Positions 26,960 to 35,971 are shown, counted from the first letter of the stretch. The stretch is DNA of 64,000 nucleotides from Reyranella sp. CPCC 100927 (GCF_007859315.1 NZ_VOHA01000004.1:186001-250000), one strand, 5' to 3'. A program made the numbers and translations. Notes: generated from the sequence alone by a model not told the origin.

Positions 26960-27550
26960 ATGATGGAACGCTCGACAGTCCGGATCCGTTGGGACGTTGG
27001 TGCCCCCGACGCACCGGCGCGCGATATCGCGCGCGCCCTGCGATCGCTGTCGAATGCCGAGCTGGCGCGGCTGAAGGCGCTGGCCCGATTATGGAGCCGC
27101 GGGTTGCCCGGCGGCCTGGGTTGGGTCGATATCCTGAACGAGGCGATCGTGCGCGCCCTGAACGGGGTACGGCCGTGGCCGCCCGACGTGCCGCTGCTGG
27201 CCTTCCTGTCGGGCGTCATGCGCAGCATCTGCGACGAGCACTGGCGGCGCGTGCGCCGCGAACTGGCCTGGGTTGTCCATGACGGGGACGTATCCGATGT
27301 CGGTGATGATGCCGCCACAGCGCCGCCCGATGCCGAGCGCGTGCTGGCTGCAGCCCAGGCGTTGACCGCCATTCATCGGCTCTTCAGCGCCGATCAGGTG
27401 GCGCTGAAGATCATCGCCGGCCTGGCCGAGGGCCTGACGGCGAGCGAGATCTGCCGCGCCTATGGCCTGTCGGAACGCGAATACGACTCGGCGCGCAAGC
27501 GGATGCGGCGGGCGTTGCTGCGCGCCGGATTGTCGTGGAGCGTTCCATGA
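26960..27550 (+). CDS. Sigma-70-like regulator with C-terminal helix-turn-helix
   Basis: A 196-residue protein resembling a divergent ECF sigma factor: a region-2-like helical segment (about 60-105, LGWVDILNEAIVRALNG and PLLAFLSGVMRSICDEHWRR) and a region-4-like helix-turn-helix (about 140-185, GLAEGLTASEICRAYGLSER followed by EYDSARKRMRRAL). Core region 2 residues that contact -10 DNA are weak, so it may be an atypical sigma or a sigma-like regulator. Two adjacent ATG codons could start it. Its stop overlaps the next gene as ATGA. Divergent from the methyltransferase gene. Confidence 0.75.
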   Translation: MMERSTVRIRWDVGAPDAPARDIARALRSLSNAELARLKALARLWSRGLPGGLGWVDILNEAIVRALNGVRPWPPDVPLLAFLSGVMRSICDEHWRRVRRELAWVVHDGDVSDVGDDAATAPPDAERVLAAAQALTAIHRLFSADQVALKIIAGLAEGLTASEICRAYGLSEREYDSARKRMRRALLRAGLSWSVP

Positions 27551-27807
27551 AGGAGCCCCCCATGCGCAAATGGCAGCCACCGGCCGAGTTGCGCCGTCTC
27601 CTCGACACCCTGGACGCGGAAATCCAGGCCGCGACCGACGACGATGTACAGCAGGCCTATCGTGGGGCCGGCCGTTCGCTGTCGGCCTCGGTGCGCGATG
27701 TCAGGCGACTCATCGCCACGGCGACATCAGGCCTGGACGATCCCGAACCGGCGATCCCGCCGACCGATGCCTTGTGCCGCCGCGAGGCCTGGCTGCGGCA
27801 GCACTGA
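27547..27807 (+). CDS. Small hypothetical protein coupled to the sigma-like gene
   Basis: An 86-residue charged helical protein without hydrophobic segments (ELRRLLDTLDAEIQAATDDD, RDVRRLIATATSG). Its ATG overlaps the stop of the upstream sigma-like gene (ATGA), which implies coupled translation. A role as a regulator or partner of that protein is plausible from context only. Confidence 0.65.
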   Translation: MKEPPMRKWQPPAELRRLLDTLDAEIQAATDDDVQQAYRGAGRSLSASVRDVRRLIATATSGLDDPEPAIPPTDALCRREAWLRQH

Positions 27808-27811
27808 GGCG

Positions 27812-28711
27812 TCAGCCGCTCATCCTTGCGCGCTCCGCATCGATCACGTCAAGGAAGCGCCGTAGCGGCGGTGAAACGTCGTCTTCGCGCCAGACGACGG
27901 TAAGAGGTGCCGTCGGCGCGGGCGGGGAGAGGGGAATGAAGGTCACGCCGCGCCGTGCATGGCCGCGGGCGGCGGCTTGCGGCACGAGGGAGATCCCGAC
28001 ACGGGCCGCCACCAGGCTGACCGCCGTTTGCAAATGCATGACTTCCTGCACGATGCGCGGTGTGAATCCCGACGCCTGGCACGCCGCGACGATGCGTTCC
28101 GTCACGCTCGGGCCCGGGTTCGACGGATAGAGGACAAACGGCTCATCGGCGAGGTCGGCAAGAGCGACGCGCCGACGCCGCGCGAGTCCGTGCCGTTGGG
28201 GTAGCGCCGCGAGATACGGCTCTTCCAACAGAAGCTTCTGCGCCACGCGGGCATGCGGCGGCAATTGCGGGCGGGCGAACCCGACATCGATCCGGCGGTC
28301 CTGCAGGGCTTCGGCGATCTCGGACGCGAGCATCTCGTGCAGGGCCAGTTCGACGTTTGGACACGCTTCGCGATACGCGTTGATGACGTCCGGAAGGAAG
28401 ACATACATCGCCGAGCCGGCGAAGCCGATCGACAGCTTTCCCGTCAGGCCGCGGCCTGTGCGGCGCGTCTCGTCAACCGCCGCCGCCAGATCGGCCAGGA
28501 TCGTGCGCGATCGCGCCAGCAGCACCTGTCCGGCATCGGTCAATCCGATGGGACGCGCGCCGCGCTGGAGCAGCGTAACGCCAAGCTCCTCCTCGAGTTG
28601 CCTGATCTGCTGACTGAGCGGCGGTTGGGCTATGTGCAGGCGTTCGGCGGCGCGGGTGAAGCTCAGCTCCTCGGCGACGGCGACGAAATAGCGAAGATGG
28701 CGCAGTTCCAT
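27812..28711 (-). CDS. LysR family transcriptional regulator
   Basis: A 299-residue LysR regulator. The N-terminal winged helix reads MELRHLRYFVAVAEELSFTR followed by AAERLHIAQPPLSQQIRQLE. The C-terminal periplasmic-binding-like effector domain (90-299) follows, with GLTGKLSIGFAGSAMYVFLP at its start. The ATG before ELRHLRYF is the canonical start. It is divergent from the epoxide hydrolase-like gene, its most likely target. Confidence 0.93.
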   Translation of the reverse strand: MELRHLRYFVAVAEELSFTRAAERLHIAQPPLSQQIRQLEEELGVTLLQRGARPIGLTDAGQVLLARSRTILADLAAAVDETRRTGRGLTGKLSIGFAGSAMYVFLPDVINAYREACPNVELALHEMLASEIAEALQDRRIDVGFARPQLPPHARVAQKLLLEEPYLAALPQRHGLARRRRVALADLADEPFVLYPSNPGPSVTERIVAACQASGFTPRIVQEVMHLQTAVSLVAARVGISLVPQAAARGHARRGVTFIPLSPPAPTAPLTVVWREDDVSPPLRRFLDVIDAERARMSG

Positions 28712-28854
28712 GCCGCACGATATCGGCGGCACTGGCGCGACGAAAGTGGTGCGCGCGCGACCATAGGCCGGGCGTCTGCAATCGTATCGAGACCGTATTG
28801 GACGAGCATGCCTGTCTGTCGGAGCTTGCCGCGGTCGAGGTTGCGGAGGAACCG

Positions 28855-29790
28855 ATGTCAGCCCTGGAGCAAGCCTTTGCCGCGGCGGAAGCGGCAGGGA
28901 TCAGGCAGGAGCGCGTGCCCGTCGACGGCTTGCGCTTCAACGTCGCGCGTCATGGGCGGGGCAGGCCGCTTCTGCTGCTGCACGGCTGGCCCGAGTTCTG
29001 GCTGGTCTGGCGTCCGATCATGGAGAGGCTCGGAAACGATTTCGAACTCATCGCACCCGATCTTCGGGGCTGTGGCGATACCGGCAAGCCCTTCGCCCAG
29101 CCGGACCCGACCGCGACGGCGGACCGGCACGCGGCAGACATGTTCGGCCTCATGGAAGCGCTGGGTATCCAGCGCTTCGGCGTCGTGGGCGGTGATCTTG
29201 GCGCCTACGTCATCCAGGCGATGTCGCACCGTGCGCCCGAGCGTCTTGTAGGAAGCTTCTACTTCTGCACGCCGTACCCAGGTCTCGGGCATCGCTATGG
29301 ACAACCGGGGCATCTCATCGAGGTCTGGTACCAGTACTTCCAGCAATTGCCCTGGGCCGCCGAACTTGTCGGCAGTTCCAGGCATGCCTGTCGCCTGTAC
29401 TTCCGGCATTTCCTCGATCACTGGTCGGGCGATAATCCGGCGGTGTTCGCCGATCTGCTGGAAGCGTACGTCGACAACTTCATGAAGCCCGGCAACATTC
29501 AGGGCGGGTTCGACTGGTACCTGAGTTCCGCCGCGACCCGACGCCTCTGGCTGGAAGGCAAGCTGCCGCCGCAACCACCCATCTCTGTCCCCACGCGATT
29601 GCTGTGGGGCCGCCGCGATCCCTTGATTCCGCCGGACTGGTCCGATCGCCTCGGCGACTACTGGACAGACCACAGTCTCGCGTTCGTCGATGCAGGCCAC
29701 TACGTGCATGCGGAACGTCCCGATGTCGCGGCCGGCGAGATCCGCACCTTCTTCGATGGCCTGCGGAAATATCGCCCTGACATGCGCTGA
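28855..29790 (+). CDS. Alpha/beta hydrolase, epoxide hydrolase-like
   Basis: A 311-residue alpha/beta-hydrolase. LLLLHGWPEFWLVWR carries the oxyanion HGWPEFW motif typical of epoxide hydrolases; GVVGGDLGAYVIQAM has aspartate (not serine) as nucleophile; the acid is in LLWGRRDPLIPPDW and the histidine in FVDAGHYVHAERP. Two cap-domain tyrosines would be expected and YFCTPYPGLG/FDWYLS are candidates. Aspartate nucleophile fits epoxide hydrolases and haloacetate dehalogenases. GAGGAA precedes the ATG. Divergent from its presumed LysR regulator. Confidence 0.88.
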   Translation: MSALEQAFAAAEAAGIRQERVPVDGLRFNVARHGRGRPLLLLHGWPEFWLVWRPIMERLGNDFELIAPDLRGCGDTGKPFAQPDPTATADRHAADMFGLMEALGIQRFGVVGGDLGAYVIQAMSHRAPERLVGSFYFCTPYPGLGHRYGQPGHLIEVWYQYFQQLPWAAELVGSSRHACRLYFRHFLDHWSGDNPAVFADLLEAYVDNFMKPGNIQGGFDWYLSSAATRRLWLEGKLPPQPPISVPTRLLWGRRDPLIPPDWSDRLGDYWTDHSLAFVDAGHYVHAERPDVAAGEIRTFFDGLRKYRPDMR

Positions 29791-30004
29791 TCGTCGCGTC
29801 GGAGTGACGCGGCGAGACCGCGCGTCCTGCGCCCCCGACCAGATCCGCAATGCCCATCAGCGCGGGCGTCGCGGGTGATGACCTGTCCGCCGCATGCACT
29901 CAAAGTTTCCCTGATCGCCGCGATAGGGAGAACTCATGCCCGGAGGGCTTCCGGTTCCTCTAATATGAGTGTGCGCCCATTTTTGGGGCCGGGGGGAGAC
30001 CGCA

Positions 30005-30826
30005 ATGCCACTGCAAGGCCGCGTCGGACGCCACACACGCCAGGGCGGCCGCCACTGTCAGAACTGGATCAAAGACCAGCAAACGGTGATCGACCTGCTG
30101 AACCGCATTGCGGTCAGCGACGGCGGTACCGGCGGGAGCCTGACCGGCAAGATCAACGGCCGGATGGTGGACGGCATGGCCAGCGACGCGCTCTACAGCG
30201 CGATCTCGCGCTTCGAGAGCAAGCACTTTCCCGGGCAGACCAGCGGCTTCGTCGACCCCGGCGGCCGCATGCTCGCGCGCATGGAGGCGCTGGCGGGGGC
30301 CAAGGGCAGAGTGCCGGACAGCGATGATCCGCCGCCCGACGCCCCTGAATTGCCGCCTGAAAGTGTGCTCGACATCCTGCGCCGCAACGTGCTCGACGAG
30401 AGCCGGTGGCAGGGCCGCTACACGGCCGGCGAGCGGGTGGCTTTCGATCCGCTGGTGACCATGGCGGTGCGTCACATCGATTCGCTGAAAAGCCAGGGCT
30501 TCGACAACCTGGGCCGGCCTGTGGAATTGTTCGGCCGCGCCCACGTCTTCAGGGAGTATGTGACGGCCTACATCGATCCCAGCGATCGCACCAGGGTTCT
30601 GTACGTCGGCAAGGATCAGGTGCTGGGCTCGCCGCGCGCGCTGCCCGAGATGCGCTACGGCAGCCCGGTTGAGCTCCATGCCGATATCGTGACGGAAAAG
30701 CTCGGCGCCCTGCTGCTCTACAATGACGGCGCCTGCTACCGCGTCTTTCCCTATCGCCGCGGCGGCATCTATTCCCTGGGCCGCCCCTATGGACGAACGA
30801 CATCCCTGATCACGCATGCGCCGTGA
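30005..30826 (+). CDS. Hypothetical protein with N-terminal PG-binding-like domain
   Basis: A 273-residue protein without signal peptide. The N-terminal 90 residues (NWIKDQQTVIDLLNRI, ASDALYSAISRFESKHFPGQ, SGFVDPGGRMLARMEALAG) have the rhythm of a peptidoglycan-binding-like repeat: V..LLN, a Gly-rich turn, A..RF, then G.VDP. A Pro/Asp linker (SDDPPPDAPELPPES) separates a C-terminal domain of about 150 residues (FDPLVTMAVRHIDSLKSQGF) with no recognised family. GGGGGAG precedes the ATG. The combination resembles cargo or spike-type proteins that bind peptidoglycan without a signal peptide; inference only. Confidence 0.65.
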   Translation: MPLQGRVGRHTRQGGRHCQNWIKDQQTVIDLLNRIAVSDGGTGGSLTGKINGRMVDGMASDALYSAISRFESKHFPGQTSGFVDPGGRMLARMEALAGAKGRVPDSDDPPPDAPELPPESVLDILRRNVLDESRWQGRYTAGERVAFDPLVTMAVRHIDSLKSQGFDNLGRPVELFGRAHVFREYVTAYIDPSDRTRVLYVGKDQVLGSPRALPEMRYGSPVELHADIVTEKLGALLLYNDGACYRVFPYRRGGIYSLGRPYGRTTSLITHAP

Positions 30827-30989
30827 GGCCGCCCGTGCCGAATCAATGCACGTGATTGCCGCCACAGATGCCGGTGCCCAGGTCGCCCTGACCGGCAACA
30901 TCGCCGTCGGCCTGCGCCACTACAACGGACAGATCGGCTCGGGCGTCAGCGACCACGGCATCCGCGCCAACCTCACCGTCAGGTTCTGA
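30816..30989 (+). pseudogene. Remnant of an autotransporter beta-barrel C-terminus
   Basis: A 57-codon open frame ending VGLRHYNGQIGSGVSDHGIR then ANLTVRF and stop. The last strands match the end of the autotransporter at the right edge of the window (VGAAYNGAFGSGIQDHAIKG then NLTLRF), including the terminal phenylalanine needed for BAM recognition. There is no upstream barrel or passenger, and the frame runs into the end of the preceding gene. I read it as a decayed autotransporter tail left by deletion. It is too short to be a functional barrel. Confidence 0.65.
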
Positions 30990-31094
30990 GGCGCCAGGCG
31001 GCCTGCGAAAATATCGCCCTCGAACGCGTTGATCGCCGCGCCAGGGGCCTTGTTGGCGCATTGACAAAAAAATTTGTCAATGTAAGGTCGAGCC

Positions 31095-31694
31095 ATGATC
31101 GACGTCGATGTCATCGCAGATCCGGCAGCCGCGGCGGTTGCGCTCGAACCGGTGCGGGCGCGCCTGCTGGCGGAACTGGCGGCGCCGGCATCGGCTGCGG
31201 CATTGGCGGCGCGGCTGGGCATGGCCCGGCAGAAGGTCAACTATCACCTGCGCACGCTCGAAGCGCATGAGCTGGTGCATGTTGCCGAGGAGCGGCAGTG
31301 GGGCGGGCTGACGGAGCGCCTGCTGGTGGCGTCGGCCGCATCCTACGTGGTGTCACCCGAGGCATTGGGGCCTGCTGCCGCCGACCCCAAGCGCAATGCC
31401 GACCGCTTGTCGGCGAGTTACGCGATCGCGCTGGCGGCACGCATCGTGCGCGAGGTCGGCGACCTGTGGCGCCGCGCCCGGGCGGCCGACAAGCGCCTGG
31501 CGACCCTGTCGATCGATACCGAAATCCGTTTCGCGTCGGCTGCCGACCGCGCTGCTTTCACGCGTGATCTCACGCAAGCCGTCACGGCGCTGGCGGCGCG
31601 CTATCACGCTGCATCCGCGCCGGACGGTCGGCCGCATCGCCTGATCGTGGTGGCGCATCCCACGCCGGGCGGATCCAGCAGAAAGGTTACGTGA
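31095..31694 (+). CDS. ArsR-type HTH transcriptional regulator
   Basis: A 199-residue winged-helix protein. The HTH is at about 20-75 (VRARLLAELAAPASAAALAA, RLGMARQKVNYHLRTLEAHE, LVHVAEERQWGGLTERLLVA). No metal-binding CxC motif, so it is not a metal sensor of the SmtB type. Its stop overlaps the start of an AHSA1/SRPBCC gene (TGATG). ArsR regulators paired with SRPBCC proteins are a frequent operon type and usually repress it. Confidence 0.88.
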   Translation: MIDVDVIADPAAAAVALEPVRARLLAELAAPASAAALAARLGMARQKVNYHLRTLEAHELVHVAEERQWGGLTERLLVASAASYVVSPEALGPAAADPKRNADRLSASYAIALAARIVREVGDLWRRARAADKRLATLSIDTEIRFASAADRAAFTRDLTQAVTALAARYHAASAPDGRPHRLIVVAHPTPGGSSRKVT

Positions 31695-32503
31695 TGCCTG
31701 TGAAGAAGGAGCCATCTGGCCGCCGGTCGGTCGAGGCGCAGGCCGAGGTGCCCGGCACGCCGGAGGCGGTGTGGAACGCGATCGCGACGGGCCCTGGGAT
31801 ATCGGCCTGGTTCGTGCCGACGGATGTCGAAGAGCGCGAAGGCGGTACGGCCGTTTCCCATTTCGGGTCGGGCAACAGCATGGACTCCGTTGCCAAGATC
31901 ACGGTGTGGGAACCACCGCATCGTTTCGTGGTCGAGACCACGGAGGGGCCCGGTACCATCGCGACGCAATGGACCGTCGAAGCGCGCGCAGGCGGCACCT
32001 GTGTCGTGCGCGTCGTCCATAGCTGGTTCGCCAGTACCGACGACTGGGATGATCAGTTCGAGGGCCACACCGACGGCTGGGCTGCGTTCTTTCGCATCCT
32101 GCGGCTCTACCTGGCTCATTTCGCTAGCCAGCGCTGCGTCGCGTTCCAGCTCATGGGCATGGCGGCTCCACCGAAATCGGCGGTGTGGAAGGCCCTCGTG
32201 CGCCAACTCGGCCTCGACGGTAGCCGTGTCGGTGACCACGTGCGCGCGGCGGCAGATGCGCCACCATTCGCCGGCGTGGTGGAGCGGATTGGGGATGTCG
32301 CACTGCCCGAGGAATTTCTGATCCGCCTTGATGCGTCGCCTGCGCCCGGGTTGGCGCACATCATGGCGCATGCCATGGGCGACAAGGTCTTCCTGACCTT
32401 CCGCTTCTTTTTCTACGGCGAGCAGGCATCTGCCGCAGCGCCGCCGACGGAAGCAGCATGGCAGGCGTGGCTCGCCGCGCAATTTCCACCGATTGAGGAG
32501 TAG
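31694..32503 (+). CDS. SRPBCC (AHSA1-like) domain protein, tandem copy 1
   Basis: A 269-residue protein built of an SRPBCC/AHSA1-type domain (about 10-160; PGTPEAVWNAIATGPGISAW, VEEREGGTAVSHFG, VTVEARAGGTCVVRVVHSWF-like strand) and a second, weaker one (165-269). These hydrophobic-pocket proteins bind lipids or small aromatics or activate Hsp90; the role here is unknown. It is coupled to the ArsR gene and followed five bases later by a close paralogue, so three genes form one operon. Confidence 0.85.
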   Translation: MPVKKEPSGRRSVEAQAEVPGTPEAVWNAIATGPGISAWFVPTDVEEREGGTAVSHFGSGNSMDSVAKITVWEPPHRFVVETTEGPGTIATQWTVEARAGGTCVVRVVHSWFASTDDWDDQFEGHTDGWAAFFRILRLYLAHFASQRCVAFQLMGMAAPPKSAVWKALVRQLGLDGSRVGDHVRAAADAPPFAGVVERIGDVALPEEFLIRLDASPAPGLAHIMAHAMGDKVFLTFRFFFYGEQASAAAPPTEAAWQAWLAAQFPPIEE

Positions 32504-32508
32504 GCGTC

Positions 32509-33318
32509 ATGCCCTTGAAGAAAGACGCATCCGGCCGCCGCGCGGTCGAAATGAACATCGAGGTTCCCGGCACGCCCGAGCAGGTGTGGCAGGCGTTGGC
32601 GACGGGCCCGGGAAACGCGGCCTGGTTCACTGCTTGCGAGATCGAGGAGCGCGAGGGCGGGGCGATCGCTTTCCACTTCGGGCCTGACATGGCGAGCCGG
32701 GGCCGGGTGACGACCTGGCAGCCGCCGCACCGCTTCTGCTACGAGGAGATCGGCTGGAGCGGCGAGGCGCCGCCGCTGGCGACGGAGATCGTGATCGAGG
32801 CGCAGGCCGGCGGCACGTGTCGCGTGCGCATGGTGCACAGCCTGTTCACCGAGCGCGACCAGTGGGATGACGAGCTGGGCAGCATGGAGCGCGGCTGGCC
32901 GTCCTACTTCGAGATCCTGAAAGTGTACTTGCGGCACTTCGTCGGCATGCGCTCGTCCTATCTGCGCGTCACCGGCGATCATGCCGGGCCGGCCGCGGCG
33001 GCATGGACGGCGTTACGACAGGCCGTGGGTTTCGTGGATGCTGCCGAAAGCACGCATTGGCAGGCCAAAGGTACGCCGCCGTTGGCCGGCGCCATCGAGC
33101 GCATCAACGCGCAGGCAGACCATGGCGAGTTCCTGCTGCGACTGGATGCGCCGGGGCCGGGCATCGCGCTGGTCGGCGCCTTCACCTGGGGTGGCCGCAC
33201 GCAGGTCGCCATCAGCTTCTACTTCTACGGCGAGACCGCACCAGCCACCATCGCCCGCGAGGAGCCGGCGTGGCAGGCCTGGATGCGCGAGCACTTTCCG
33301 GCGGCCGCGGCGGCGTGA
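32509..33318 (+). CDS. SRPBCC (AHSA1-like) domain protein, tandem copy 2
   Basis: A 269-residue paralogue of the preceding protein, with matching landmarks in order: LKKDASGRRAVEMNIEVPGT, PEQVWQALATGPGNAAWF, IEEREGGAIAFHFGPD, GGTCRVRMVHSLFTERDQWD and the last strand IALVGAFTWGGRTQVAISFY. The two copies are clearly diverged (about half the residues differ by eye), so the duplication is old. Last gene of the ArsR-SRPBCC-SRPBCC operon. Confidence 0.85.
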   Translation: MPLKKDASGRRAVEMNIEVPGTPEQVWQALATGPGNAAWFTACEIEEREGGAIAFHFGPDMASRGRVTTWQPPHRFCYEEIGWSGEAPPLATEIVIEAQAGGTCRVRMVHSLFTERDQWDDELGSMERGWPSYFEILKVYLRHFVGMRSSYLRVTGDHAGPAAAAWTALRQAVGFVDAAESTHWQAKGTPPLAGAIERINAQADHGEFLLRLDAPGPGIALVGAFTWGGRTQVAISFYFYGETAPATIAREEPAWQAWMREHFPAAAAA

Positions 33319-33370
33319 CGTCCGGGCGTGCGGGTGTCCGGCTGCTCGTGAACGGAGCGGCGTTCAGACA

Positions 33371-34684
33371 TCAGAACTGGCTGGGAATGATCAGCTCCAG
33401 ACCGAGCATCGCCTGCAGCCCGAACGCTCTATGTTGATTGCCGTTGGTGACCTTGGGATTGGCGTCGTGTATCGGGCGCCAGAGGGCGTCGCTGCCGTAG
33501 ACGGCCTGGGCGACCTTGGCGAGCGTGTCGGCGGGTTTGGCGGCGTACGTGAAGTACGATCCATAGGACAGCATGCTGTCGGGTTTCGGCGGCCAGGCTT
33601 TGCCGGGCGGGATCGGTCCCTGGTACTTCGCGCCCGCGATCGAGGCCGGCGGCGCCGGGCGTCCAAAGGTGAGCGTCGTTTCCTGAACGATCCCCGGCAG
33701 GACCCACACCGCAACCAGATCCAGCAGCATCGGCGTCATCGCCGCGGTGGTGCCGAAAGCCGGCACGATCGAGGCGCTCTCAACCATCACCATTTCAGGG
33801 ACGATCACACCTTTCGAGATTCCCGCCAGAGCGGGAAAGCGGCTTACGGCGTCGCGCTCGAGCTCGGCCAGGCTCCTGTATTGCTTGCCGGTGCGGTCGA
33901 TGATCTCCAGCGCGCCGGCCTTCCAGCGCGCCAGCATCGTGTGGTTCATCGGGATGATCGCTTTGACGCCGGGGACTGAACTGGCGAAATTGTATTCGAC
34001 GCCAAAGATGAAGACGGACCCTCGGGCGTTTTTCGCGGCGTTTGCCAGATCGGCGATCGAGGATTCGGCCTGAAGGATCTTGCCCACCCGGCTCGGCAGG
34101 TTGACCTGCTTGGCCGCCACGCCGATTTTGTTCAGATGGCCCAGCATGGCGAGGTAGCCGCGCACACCGCCAGTCTCCGGAACGGAAATGCCGGCCGCGC
34201 GCGCGAGGTCGGCGACGACCGCGTGAAGCTTCTGGCCGGTCACGCGTGCGGCGCGCGTGGCGGCGATCCAGGCACAGTTGCCGAGGCTGGCATCGACGTC
34301 CACGGCAGCCGCGATGCCCGCGCCGTTACGTATCTTCGTGACACCGAGACGTGAGAGAAAAGGGGCCGCAACAGCCAGGACCCTGAGCCCATCCTCGGCC
34401 CAGCCACCGATTCCACCTCTCTCTTTGCCTTGTCCGATCCGAAGCAGGAATGTGTAGCCCTCGACCCACATCTTGGCGACTTCATAGAAGCCGGCGTCTT
34501 CCTGCGCTTCCTGCACGCGACGAATGGCGGCTACCTGCGAAACAACGTCGGCGCTCTTGTCGTCGACGACGGCCGTGGACTCCTTGATCGCCTCAGCGAG
34601 AGGCTGAAAGAAGACATCCTGTTCGACGGCCTTGAGCTTCCCATCGACCGCATCCGCGGCCTCGACAAACAGTTGGATCGGCAT
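33371..34684 (-). CDS. Papain-like cysteine peptidase-fold protein with C-terminal LysM-like domain
   Basis: A 437-residue protein without signal peptide. A helical N-terminal region (1-110) precedes a papain-like domain: C137 in SLGNCAWIAATRAAR, H248 in PMNHTMLARW and D263 in LEIIDRTG, in the order Cys-His-Asp of papain-like peptidases and toxins. A hydrophobic stretch (TAAMTPMLLDLVAVWVLPGIV) follows, then a C-terminal LysM-like segment (about 385-437, FTYAAKPADTLAKVAQAVYG and DALWRPIHDANP, ending LGLELIIPSQF). Peptidase or toxin activity is inferred from residue order only. No immunity-like gene adjoins. Confidence 0.7.
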   Translation of the reverse strand: MPIQLFVEAADAVDGKLKAVEQDVFFQPLAEAIKESTAVVDDKSADVVSQVAAIRRVQEAQEDAGFYEVAKMWVEGYTFLLRIGQGKERGGIGGWAEDGLRVLAVAAPFLSRLGVTKIRNGAGIAAAVDVDASLGNCAWIAATRAARVTGQKLHAVVADLARAAGISVPETGGVRGYLAMLGHLNKIGVAAKQVNLPSRVGKILQAESSIADLANAAKNARGSVFIFGVEYNFASSVPGVKAIIPMNHTMLARWKAGALEIIDRTGKQYRSLAELERDAVSRFPALAGISKGVIVPEMVMVESASIVPAFGTTAAMTPMLLDLVAVWVLPGIVQETTLTFGRPAPPASIAGAKYQGPIPPGKAWPPKPDSMLSYGSYFTYAAKPADTLAKVAQAVYGSDALWRPIHDANPKVTNGNQHRAFGLQAMLGLELIIPSQF

Positions 34685-34910
34685 ACGAGGCTCGCTTGTC
34701 CCGCAGGGTCTCGACGTGGCGTCTGTCGCTAGCCGGGGCGGCGGCGCCATGCACGAACGCGCGCAGACCGATCAACATCGATGCGCTCGAGGTCGTCCCA
34801 CAGGTCACGCTGATGTGATCAACCTCCCGTGCCGGCGCGCGGGGTGGTTGACGAAGGTCGCAGGGTCAGCGAGACGGCGCGCCTTCCAGAGATGCCGCTT
34901 TATGCTCTGG

Positions 34911-35894
34911 TCAGTGCGCGTGCCCATGCCCGCAGGCAGCCTTGCGTGCGTTGTGCGCCTGCGCCATCAGGGTGAACAGGCGCATCACGTCGAGTGGCTT
35001 GCCGTCGGCGCGGAAGTCGCGGTAGGCGGCGGCGACGTTGACGAACACCCGTTCCGGGTCGGTCCAGTCGCGGAAGGCGTCCCAGGCGATGTCACGCACC
35101 GCGTCAGCATCGCTCATGCCGGCATCGTAGCGCTTGCGCGCCTCGACCAGGATGAATTCAAGGTATTGCTTCAGGTCGCGCACGCCCTTCTTGTCGGTGA
35201 TCGGCCCGTGACCCGGCACGACCGTTTCGATGTCCCATGACAGCATCAGGTCGCAGGCCTTGATCCAGTTCGAGACCGGGCCGGCCCACACCACCGGATG
35301 GCCGCCGACAAACAGGATGTCGCCGGTGAACACGACGCGGTCCTGCGGTACGTAGACGATGACGTCGCCGCGCGTGTGCGCCGGGCCAACCTCGACGAGA
35401 CGGACTTCCTTGCCACCGACCCGCACACTCATCTCGCCGTTGAAGACCTGGGTCGGTGGCGTATGGACGATGTTGCGGAAATCGAAGCGAGCGCCCATGA
35501 CCTCGTGCAGGAAGGCGCCGGCCTCGCCCATGGTGCGCCAGTTCGCCATCATGGCCTGGAAGGTCTCCGCCGGCCGCTCGGCCATTTCCTCGGCGCAGCC
35601 GCGCGCGGCAATGATCTGCGCACCCTCGACAAGCTGGTTGCCGAAGGTGTGGTCGCCATTGGAGTGCGTGTTGACCAGCGTGTCGATACGCGCCGCCTGC
35701 GGCACCGCGCGCCGCATGCCGGCCAGCATCTCGCGCGTGAGCGGCAGGTCGAACAGCGTGTCGACCAGCAGGCAGTCCTTGCCGTCGACCACCAGGCCGG
35801 CGTTGCTGTAGCCCCAGGTACCATCCGGCTGCAGCCAGGCGTGACAGCCGTTGCCGAGATCATGCAGACCCTTGCTATAGGTCCAACGTGTCAT
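34911..35894 (-). CDS. MBL-fold metallo-hydrolase
   Basis: A 327-residue metallo-beta-lactamase-fold hydrolase. The metal motif is THSNGDHTFGNQ (H77, N79, D81, H82), the THxNGDH variant with Asn instead of the second His, common in one MBL subfamily. Further metal residues follow in EVGPAHTRGDVIVYVP and VVPGHGPITDKKG. No signal peptide. Substrate unknown. Stand-alone gene, divergent from OsmC. Confidence 0.88.
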   Translation of the reverse strand: MTRWTYSKGLHDLGNGCHAWLQPDGTWGYSNAGLVVDGKDCLLVDTLFDLPLTREMLAGMRRAVPQAARIDTLVNTHSNGDHTFGNQLVEGAQIIAARGCAEEMAERPAETFQAMMANWRTMGEAGAFLHEVMGARFDFRNIVHTPPTQVFNGEMSVRVGGKEVRLVEVGPAHTRGDVIVYVPQDRVVFTGDILFVGGHPVVWAGPVSNWIKACDLMLSWDIETVVPGHGPITDKKGVRDLKQYLEFILVEARKRYDAGMSDADAVRDIAWDAFRDWTDPERVFVNVAAAYRDFRADGKPLDVMRLFTLMAQAHNARKAACGHGHAH

Positions 35895-35971
35895 GCGGTC
35901 CTCCGTGCCATTGCATCACAGGCGCCCGCCAATCATAAGATCAGGGACGCGTCCTGCGTCAGGAGAAGAAT

